Made by a program: the position numbers and the translations under genes. Of a DNA stretch of 64,000 nucleotides, positions 51,590-61,400 are shown piece after piece; positions within the stretch are counted from its first letter, which is position 1, and the number at the start of each line of letters is the position of its first letter. This DNA comes from Rostratula benghalensis (taxonomy: Eukaryota; Chordata; Aves; Charadriiformes; Rostratulidae). The notes under the pieces are model-generated. The model was not told where the DNA came from. It ran no database searches and worked only from the letters and a program-made list of their open reading frames with translations. Location of the stretch: positions 1,579,034 to 1,643,033 of the forward strand of contig VXAI01000019.1 in the NCBI GenBank assembly GCA_013399305.1. The letters run 5' to 3'.

Positions 51590-52320
51590 ATAGATGGTAA
51601 GTTTCCATAGACAGTCTCCTTTAATTTTGAGCTACATACTTTTTTCCATATATATAATGCCTCATTTGGCTATACTAAAGCACATATTTGCTTATACTCC
51701 GTGACCTGTCATACCCATTTTTTATCATTTTCTCTATCTTTATGTCATCTGCCAACTTTGTCAGTACTGATTTTATGGGTTTTTTTCCACATTACTTAAA
51801 ATGCTAAACAGAATGAGACCAAAAATCAATTTTTGTGAGACTCAACTGGAATCGACCCCCTCGGTGACAATTACTGTTATGTTTTGACTGCTGGTTAGTC
51901 AGCTTCAATCTAGTCAATGCCCATCATGTTAACTTTGTATCATCCTGCTTTCTTAATCAAAATGTCATGCAGAAACAAGGAAAATGCCTTACTGATAATT
52001 ACTTTTTATCAATTGGTTTATAATCTTATGGGGGGGACGAATATCAGATTAGCCTGACAGTATATATTTTCCAAAAATCCATTTCATTATCATTAACTAC
52101 ATTACCTGCCTCTAATTTTCTATTAGTAAAGTACCATGTCAGCTCTTCTATCACTTGCCCAAGATTGACACCCAGGCTGTACAGCTTATAATTACATTGG
52201 CCAGTCTGTTTATCTTTTCAGGTATAGTAACAACACTAGCTTTAATCATTGTTTGAGTGTATAATTTAAAAGAAAATTTTGGTATGTTACTTTATAGTTC
52301 TTTGGAGATTTATAGTTCTA
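51590..52320 (-). mobile_element. Old CR1-like LINE remnant, reverse-transcriptase region, antisense
   Basis: This is the clearest of the old copies. Reading the minus strand, 51763-51782 gives L-T-K-L-A-D-D, the start of the reverse-transcriptase active-site motif (F/Y-A-D-D). Upstream of it in sense, 51788-51820 reads G-L-I-L-F-S-I-L, matching the G-P-x-L-F-N-I-F block of CR1. Further segments follow in the right order. 'aatgtcatgcagaaacaagg' near 51960 lies at the F-D-T-V region. 'agcttataattacattggcc' near 52183 and 'gtaacaacactagctttaat' near 52228 lie in the segment encoding the region before the palm. No open frame survives. The copy is heavily diverged and AT-drifted, so much older than the plus-strand CR1 tails. 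Boundaries are approximate. Confidence 0.72.
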
Positions 52321-52853
52321 TAGTATCAGTGAAAACTGTCGCAACTAAATTCTATCTACAGGGACTTCTTGACAGAAAAAAATTATTGAGTAAGAGGTTT
52401 TGTATTTGTCTTAAAGAATGAAGACTATTCATATCCCATGTTAATTCAAAATAGTTTATATAGATAAGAAGAAGTCCAACCAAGCATTACTAAATAAATT
52501 AATAAGAAAACAAAAATAAACCAAGACAATATTTTATGGAGGGCACTAGTCCCCTACAAAAGATGAACATTAGAAATATACTTACTGTCCAAGGAACGTC
52601 AGTGACAATTTGGAATAACACATCAAATTTTCCTGATTTTGCTTTAGTATTACATGGAGTATTTTCCTCCTTTCAGTCATAATGTGGGGAAAGATAAGGC
52701 TGAGCTACTCAGCTGAAGATTTTCCTCTCATATAGTCTGCTCATACAATGTCACATGTCTTTTCTTCCAACTGTCCCCAGGTGAACCTGTCTTCTGGCTA
52801 GGTTGTAAAACTGTTAAGTTTTACATTAATAATTGATTATGATCATGAAGAAG

Positions 52854-52927
52854 CATCCACTAGATAGTTGCAACCATTACGTGAGTCAACTCAAACATCC
52901 ACTAGATATTTGCAGCCATTCCGTAAG
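52854..52927 (+). repeat. Imperfect tandem duplication, period 42 bp
   Basis: The segment starting 'catccactagatagttgcaa' at 52854 recurs at 52896 with a few substitutions over about 32 bases. The period is a multiple of three, so a short frame (52833-53036) shows a repeated H-P-L-D-x-C-x-H motif. Nothing else suggests that the frame is expressed. Confidence 0.85.
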
Positions 52928-53421
52928 TTCAGTACTTATTACTATTATAGCTATTTATTGTCTCATAGCTATTTTTCAAATCTTTTTTTTAATTAAGAAA
53001 GAGACAGAATTTATGCTCCAATGTGGTAGGCCTTGAGCAAGTACACAACAAGAGGTCAGGGTTTAATATGCATATACTTTTTAAGTGAGTCCCATAAAAA
53101 GATAGAAACCCAATGTAGTTAACAATATCAGTTATATAACTCTTTATCCTCACTACCTTTTCTTTACATACACTTCAATCCACAGATGAAAATATTCTCT
53201 GTTCTGAGCTTGTGAAAAATAAGTTCAGGAAGCTGTAATCTCCTTGGTTTCATTATAGTGACTGTAAGCTGGTTTTAAAATTTTGGTGCAGGGCAACATC
53301 TCACACAGCAGAGACAGTCAGCCACTCTTATGAAACAGTCCTGGTTATTGATTTAAAGAATGGTACCTTAATGGTGCACGATAACCAACAATGTAGTTAT
53401 GTGCATCTAACAGCAAATGCC

Positions 53422-53444
53422 AAAAAAAAAAAAAAAAAAAAAAA
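53422..53444 (+). repeat. Poly-A run (23)
   Basis: The longest uninterrupted homopolymer in the window, followed by 'caccaacaaaaaaaag'. It would fit the tail of a plus-strand retroposed sequence, but I recognise none upstream. Confidence 0.93.
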
Positions 53445-55276
53445 CACCAACAAAAAAAAGGATTGTATTAAAATAAACCTGCAAAAAGTTTAACTGTATG
53501 AGTCCTCTCTTTTCCTCACCTCTTCTCTTTATGGCAGCTGTTTGCAGATTTCACAGTGAAACATAAAGTAAGGTTTTTAAAAGACAGTTATACCATTAAG
53601 CATGATTTCCAGTGCCTTGACTTGCATCTGCCACCATGTTTTCCTAAATGTACAGAAAATGTGTATGCCACCTTTCTAAATTCTATAGGATTTTAAAAAT
53701 GAACATTCAGCTGCTAAAATATGAGGAAACATTTGAAAAACGTATCTTAAGAAAAATCTCTAAAAAGCGCAGCGAAAGAGAAAGTTTGATACAGTAGCAT
53801 GCAAAACATTTTAATGGTTCAGGTTTTTTGCAGAAAGGATAATTACTCCATTTTTTTTAGGCTTCCAGTCATTAGATTTCAAAATAGCTATTTTAGGAGT
53901 AACTATAAAAGCTCTCCTATAAAGCACAAACAATATGGTAACACGATCACAAGGGAAATACCTTACCTGTAGTAAGGACAGAAGTAACCTCCAGAGGAAG
54001 AGAAAAGAAAGTGAAATCAAGCTATATTTTTCACAAAATACTTTTTATCTTATATATATAGCCTGTGAATTGACTAATTCAGGCTTACTCTTTAATATAT
54101 TCCTTTAGTGCAGTTACACTTGGCCCTTTCTGTCCAAATTCCTTTTAAAACTACAGGTCACAATTGTCCTCAGAAGGTCTTTCTGTGTCTAATCTAGACC
54201 CAGACTCAACCCTTGAGTTGCTTAACTTCAACAGATTTACATCTGAAATGAGTCTAAGCAATCCTGCCCTCTGAGAGTCCACTGGGAATATGTTGGTTGG
54301 CACAGAGTAAATCAGTGAATCTGGGAATGAAAGGAGAGGACGTGCTGAGATAAAAGATACAGATAGCTTTCCCCTCAATTATTCATCTTAGATTTTGGTG
54401 TAGTGCTTCTGCCTATGCCATACAATATTTGGCTGTGTAATCTGTACAGAGTCCTCACTGAAGCTTGGTGTGAGATGCTGCAAATGAACATGTCTCATTT
54501 CAGTTCTCCAAGCTTTGATTCAACAAAGTCCCTGAAATGTATTCGTCTTTGATTATATGCCTAAAATCACTTTATACAAACTATGTGCTCAAGTTCAAGG
54601 GTGAAAATGACATAAATTAATTGTAAGCATTCAAAAATTATGTGCTGTTTAAACCACACATCTAGGCTGTCTTTATAGTAGTTAGACTATAATATGCCTC
54701 CACAGGCTGATTAATTCCCTCCAAAGATGGACTGTAATACAGGTAGTGTTAATTGTCCTCCAGAGAAGCTTACTTTTCGCATTTAATTATTGGGGGAACC
54801 TAGACAACAAGCTAGGGCAAGGCAATTAAAATGCCTTTCAAGAAGAAAGTATGCACAAATGTCTTCAGTGGGATTTAAATAATAATTCCAGCCTGCTCTT
54901 CTTAACAGTAATGGCAACATTTCTACAGGTTCACACAGAAAACAAGGCAGGTTATTAACAACTTGCTGATTCAGGAGTATTGCTGACTTCTAACATAAAC
55001 TAATTTTGTGTAACCAGTTTGGGTATAATATCAGTACAATGTCCGAATCCCAAGTATCTAAAGTAAAACTTTTCTGCACCTGAGACTGAAATGGGTACAG
55101 TTTTCAGGGATCATGAAGGACTCTGAGCTCATGGCAGCTAATCTCATTTTTAGTTGCTACCATTTTTCCATTTTTTTTAATGGATGTCTTGTCCTGACAG
55201 CTCTTGAGCTTGCTTTTAATTTCCAGTGACACTACCAACAGAAACCAACAATCTTTCCAACCAATTTTATGTACAC

Positions 55277-55291
55277 TTTTTTTTTTTTTTT
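55277..55291 (+). repeat. Poly-T run (15)
   Basis: An uninterrupted T run followed by CCCCC. No retroposed sequence is recognised on its right. Confidence 0.9.
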
Positions 55292-57309
55292 CCCCCATTA
55301 TGCCTGCACTGAGCCTCTTCTGCCACAATTTTTATTTACAGAAATGCCACTATTTCCTCTCCACTTTGTTCCAAGCTATCACCATGGACATTTGTAACCG
55401 GGTGGATGATTTTATGCTTGAGGCTCCACCTATCAAAAATTGCTGCATCAACATCTTGTCCTCTGATCATAACGTAATTATCACTTTCTGAGATAATGAA
55501 CCTCATCAAGGTCTTCTCTTCTCATTTTCATTTATGAACAAGTTTGGCTACTGCCAGGAGTTAACGAAACTAAAATGAGAGAGAGAGAAGGCAACACTGT
55601 CAGACTGACATAACGCAGCTGAGAGAGTGTCAGGCTTGCTCTTTAAAAGATCACTGATACAAGTTGCCTGCCAAATATTCAGGTGAACCTTGCATGGCCC
55701 CAGGTGTCCTGCTTTAAGATTAACAGAATTTTAAGGGATATTTAAAATCATGTTAGATACTCTAACTATGACTAAATTACAAACTATGACTACAAAGTTT
55801 TCTGATTTCAGAAAAAAATCAGTCTGACTATGCATTGCAAGTTGTAGCGATTTTCCAGTATAACGGATTTTTACATCTATTCTATGGCAGGGAACATAAT
55901 CATTGCTACAACTAACAAAATCTAGCAATACATACATTTCAATATTCTCTTTTTGAAAATGCTTGACACAAACTGTTGGACAGAAAGATAAAAGAAACAA
56001 TGTAGTGAATAATTACGGCAAGAATTTGTCTGAAATCCATCATCAGCTTATACAATGATCCAGGTGAACCTTTAAGAATTTAATGTTTTTTCCCAAAATC
56101 CAAACCAATAATGTTTTCTTTAATGTAACTAATAATAGCCTCATTCCTCCATGGTTCATATTGACATTAATACTCTTTCCACACAGAAGCAAAGAAGACG
56201 AATAAATGATCTGATACTATAATATCTGTAATCAATAATACACATCTTTCTGTGCATACCACAAAAGGTTATCTAAAATCTATAATAATAAACAACCTTC
56301 CCACTTCTGGACTTCAGGTGGATGTATATGTTTTAGCTACTGTATTTTAAACCATACGTCCACTACCACTTTTGTAAAAAGACTTTCAAATACAATAGTT
56401 AACTTTTGTAGAGCTGTTACTTAGTGTTATTCTCTCTGTTAGTGAATGTGAGGAATTAGACTTCTTCATGCTATTTTAGTCTTTGGAATTAGCCTTTTTA
56501 CAGTAGAAATGGACCAATACAATATTTCTTTCTACTATGTCATGTGCTTCTGTGGTATGAGACACAGACATTTCCAGAAAAACAATGACCTTTCTGATAT
56601 TGTGGTTCCTGTTATTTAACGGATCAATTCTAGAACCAAGAACCTAGGGCACTACTTAAAATTAATGGGGAGACTGACAAAGACCAACACTGATATCTTG
56701 GTACTTAGTCTAATTAATAGACAAGGCACCCAAGTTCTTTTCAGAACCCAGTCTGATATTCTTATCCTGTTATTATCATTATAATATCTTAGTCAAAAGA
56801 ATTTGATTCACAACAAGCTCATTTTTACAAGTTTCTCTGTCCTGGGACCTTTTTCATGCAACTGTAATTCTGACATCCAGTAAGACTACTTTAAAATTTA
56901 TATTCCTTATATCCAGGCTATAATATAAAATGTAGGAGAAAGCAATATCAAACAAAACCAAAAACCCAAAGGAACAATAAGCACTCAAGGAAAAGGCAAA
57001 ACCACAGAAATATAAAAAGAAGACTCATGTTTATTTAATGAATGCTCCTGATGGGGAAGAGAGCCAAAATAACTACTGACATTTTTGTGATTTTGACTTT
57101 TTAATTGCTTGTTTGTTCCTTTGGGAAGCTTGCTCAGGCATCCGTTAGATTTTTGCTAGCTAAATAAAGTGGTTGTTCATGTACTTCAGATTGCGGTTGT
57201 AACTACCTTCATTTCTTATTCGTTTTCAAATCCACTTTGAGCTGCATTCTGATTTGAGCTATAATGCAATGTTGCAAAAGCTTAAAGCAAATGTATATCA
57301 GAACCTGCA

Positions 57310-58440
57310 TATTCAATTAGACTGCACAGAAACATAGAAGCAAACTGAACGCCATACTGAATTATCCCAGTGGTCATTTTATACAGTGATTTATGTTTAT
57401 AAATAGCAGGACCAAGGAGCTTGAGGGGCTGAGTTAAGCAATCTGCAGTTGGCATATGTATGGTATAACCTGCCCCTTTACACAAGTCACCTGCTGCTTT
57501 CTAATTTTTACAGACTGATTTAAGCATAAAAGCCATGAAAGGCAGAATTTAACTTCTGAAGTTTTATTTGGAGGGCTCTGACATGATTATCATATAAATA
57601 CTCAATTCCTCTTTGAATCGCACTAGATTTAACCTAAATACGTTCTTGAAAGCAGAAGTGACACAGTTTAATGGCATTTTATATGAAAAAATATAGAAAG
57701 TCTTACAGGTTTCCAGCTTTGAACTCAATTGAATGTCCACATGTTCTTGTGTCATGAGACAAGGGAATACGCATGCCTGACTCCACCTCATCTATCATTG
57801 GTGATACCGTAGGTTCTTCCTCCCTCATGTTATCTCTTCATCTCTTTTCTAAAGCAAATAATCCTAACCTTTTCAGCTTCCTTTCATATGGCATTTTTCC
57901 CTATAGCATCAGTATTTCCCCTCTTCTTGAGCTTCTTTCATTTTGAAGCATCTTTTTAAGAGGAAAGTAACCAAAAGCCCAGATGAGACTGCAATATTGA
58001 CTTCCACACAGTTTCTGATTTGACACTCCAAAACCATTGTTCATGACTGGCATTTTGGAGAAGATTTGCATTTTCTTTCTCATGCACTCTGCCTTGCTTA
58101 TGTTAATATCACATTTCATCCGCTTATCAAGTGGCTTATTGTCCTGACTGGTTACTGCTCATCCCAGTTCCTTCTGCTCCTGATTAGTCTAAATAATATC
58201 ATATGGTTTGCAGATTTATTGTCTCGTTGCTCACTTGCCTTCCAAGGACAGTTCTGGCATGAAATACAAATACTAATAATTTCTCACAATGAGGTAGATT
58301 TTTATCTATAACAGAGTGTTGGCCTTTATATTCATGTTTCCTAGTTTCTCATAGTCCTGATTGGAGTCTTGTCAAGTAAAATGGCTTTGACAAGACTGTG
58401 AAAGTCTACCTGGTACATTCAAAGAATTCTAAAAGATTCA
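57310..58440 (-). mobile_element. Old CR1-like LINE remnant, 3' end to reverse transcriptase, antisense
   Basis: About 1.1 kb matches, in order, the antisense strand of an old amniote CR1-type LINE. The left end has 'cagaaacatagaagc' near 57327, 'gaacgccatactgaattatc' near 57347 and 'cccagtggtcat' near 57366, as in the 3' UTR. Then come 'catctcttttctaaagcaaa' near 57839, 'cttttcagcttcctttcata' near 57869 and 'cccctcttcttgagcttctt' near 57918. 'gttaatatcacatttcatcc' near 58100 and 'ggtttgcagatttattgtct' near 58205 approach the active-site region. 'caaagaattctaaaagattc' near 58420 is almost unchanged from the family pattern. The part at 57400-57780 is poorly matched and may include an unrelated insertion. 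No open frame remains. It is the longest single element in the window. Confidence 0.68.
58365..58397. repeat. Perfect inverted repeat (11-bp arms, 11-nt loop)
   Basis: The arms AGTCTTGTCAA (58365-58375) and TTGACAAGACT (58387-58397) are exact reverse complements. The structure lies in the right part of the old antisense LINE. In the family pattern I remember only one such segment, so one arm may have arisen by a small inverted duplication. Confidence 0.85.
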
Positions 58441-61400
58441 ACCATGTGTGTTTTCTTTTCTTTTGTTTTTTTTTTTACTTGGTTTTCTCAGAAAATGAAC
58501 ATTATCAGCCTTTTTTAGTATGTACGAGTTAATATAAAGCTTTGTGTGACTACAGGACTGTTAATCCTTCTGAATAGCTTTTGAACCCAGAGGTAAATTG
58601 CCAATAAATCTGATGAGCTTCAGAAATCTTAAATTATTACAAATTTCATAAATGTAAGAAATCAAGCCTGGATGGCAGGAGACAATGCATTGTGAGCTCA
58701 ACCCTTATTATACATCAAGGGAGATCTGTTGTCAATATTTGGATCACAGGAGAAACTCCTGGCCGCTTATGCCTTATTGTATATTTAAAAACCTACATCT
58801 CAGTAAAAACATCTTTCCTGTGTGAATTCTTTAATATCTGGTGAAGCACAGACTTCAGCTGGTGTAATTAGCTAAGATGAAAAATCATACAATCATTCAG
58901 GGGAAAAAAAGTCTGGAAATCAGGCTGATAGGTTCTGGTAATCCTAAAATATCCTAAAGATACCTCTTATCTAATCACATCCAGTTATCAGGTAGATATC
59001 TTCCAGGCCTTGCTTACTATTTATTTCCCCGTGATTGTTTATGCAATAATATCTGAGCCTCTATTCAGATATTTTACTTACTTCTACCATTATCTATACC
59101 AGATTTTTTTTTAATGTAGCGCTCCACAGTTTTGTAAAATATGCCACTTTGGTCAATAGTAATTTGTCCCTGGATTATTACTACTTAGTTTCTATTTTAT
59201 TTTGAAGGTATTTTTTCTCTAATTTATATATTCCTGAGCTCTGAGTAATTTTGACCTGAATGGAATGCAGAGGATAGAAAATAATTGACTGCAGTGAATT
59301 ACAGCAGAATAGTTAGAAAAGGTCCCAGAAACTGGGATGATTTAGTAACTATTTCTTTTTTAACAGCCTTCTGTTAAAGCTGTGACTGTTTTTTTTTTCA
59401 CAAATGAAACAGATGTTCTTCCTTTCTAGCATGTAACCACCAGTTAAAGTTTACAACAGCTTTCAGGAAAGGAATAGTGGATTTCAAGATGCTGTTTATA
59501 TTTTTGTCCAACCGTAATAATTTCCCTAGCATAATTTACTTACATTACAAAAGATTTTTTTTAAGCATCCCAAGCAGTTCTGTAAATTTCCTATTGTTTT
59601 ACTGAGTTTTTTACTTCTGATTCTGAATTGAATACAGTGAAATACATGTGGTACAGGTCTTGTGTTCATAAAACTTTAAAAACTGAGGCAATCTCCAGAA
59701 AGAATATAAGAGAAACTGGACATTTTCATAAAGTGCTCAGGATAGCATGAAGTGAAGGAAGTGCAGGGCTTTATTTCCAATTCCTGACTGATGCTGAGGA
59801 GCCTTGAACAGCCTCTAAGGAACTGAGAGGGAAGCACAGTTTGAGTTGAAATCATTTCCACCTGCAGGGGAGAGAAAAAATCTTGAGAAGATCTTGAGAA
59901 ATGGAGCAAGTAAGATAGTAATTCAGGATGCAACTGACTCCCCAGTGCTAGTACCAGCTATGTGAAAGAAACTATCCAATTAATAAGAGATGATGGTTAG
60001 AAAAAAACAGAATATCGAGGCACAGGGAATTGTACAAGAATCTCAAGCATGAAGGATAGGGACGAACCAAACTGTCCAAATAAGGAATCGATTCTGATCT
60101 AAATGAATTCAAAACCAGACTTTTTCTGAAGTCAAAAAAGATGATGGAGTTGGTGCTCTACTGAGGGCTGAGAAAAGCTAGTGGAATTAGAATTGAAATC
60201 TGGAGATTCAAACAGCTCCCTTTTACTAGTAATGAATTGGACAATTGGAGAGTTAAACAGTAAGAGTGAAAGAGGAGATGCCTCAGAGGCTTAGTGCATA
60301 GCTACCCATCAGGAATCCATATATTGAGTTTTTATAGTAGCAAACAGTGCACCAGAGATCTATGACCTTCTAAATATGGAATTGAATATAATCTAAGCAA
60401 ATTCCTGCTGATTAAACAACAATATTTTGGTGGTTCAGAGAGTCTGAAAGGACATTTTTATTATATGCTACAGTCTAACATTTGGATTCTACAGCTGTGC
60501 AATATTAATGCAGAATATATTAGAAATAAAGCTAGGACACTGTTTTCAGGTTTTACTTTTCTTTTTTTTTTTTTTTCCCTTAGGGTGTGATTGTGTTATG
60601 TCTTGTAGCCTGCTGAGTTAGAAGCAAATAGCCGAACTCTGTTCTTATAAAAAGCACAACTTTTTTTTTCAATCACTGCTTTTAGCTGATTAACTGTGTT
60701 GTACAACACAACCTGAAGGGTTCTGAGCCAGTCACTTTTACTTACAAGCAGAAGACTATCAGCAGAATATGACAATTGTCATCAGAAGACTAAGAAGAAG
60801 TCTGAGCATAATTATTTGGCAGACTGTTGTGCTGGGACAGAAGAGGAGGACAAGAATTTTTGTTTCTTTTTAAAAGGGAGCTGGGTCTTTGGGTAGGATG
60901 CCAGATACTTTTCTGTTACAGCTTTCAGAATATATAAAGTTATTCTAGTATTTAGTTTTGTCAGAAGTCAAAGAATATTCTAGCAAAGAATTGTTAGAAA
61001 GGCAATTTTTAGCTTGAACTCTTGAAAACCAAATATCAGTTTACTAGTAATTCAGGTGTAAAAACTATATTGAAGGCTTGTTTTTTCAATGAGATATATT
61101 AGACTTTTTACCTACTCTAGTTGAAATGTTGAGGATTGAACAATTTTAATCTGATAATATCTTTATATTTTCTCCTAAATTTTCTAAATAAACTCTGCAT
61201 ATATTTTCTACCCTTGTAAGTCTATAAACGTAAATAGTTGTATTTAAGAAATCTTAGCCTACTCAGAGAACTTGTATATATGAGTTTTAAGGGCATTTAA
61301 GAAGGCATAGCTATTGTGTCCAAGGGGAGACCTGCAATCAGCTGAAATAGCTAAAGATTTCATCATAAATGGTGCTGTGGAGTCATTTTGTCATATCTTT

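Larger units (their letters stand above)
52321..57309. other. Gene-free stretch with poly-A and a tandem duplication
   Basis: No gene is recognised. It contains an imperfect 42-bp duplication at 52854-52927, a run of 23 A at 53422-53444 and a run of 15 T at 55277-55291. Frames reach 95 codons at most (55204-55491) and have no known domain. Confidence 0.5.
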
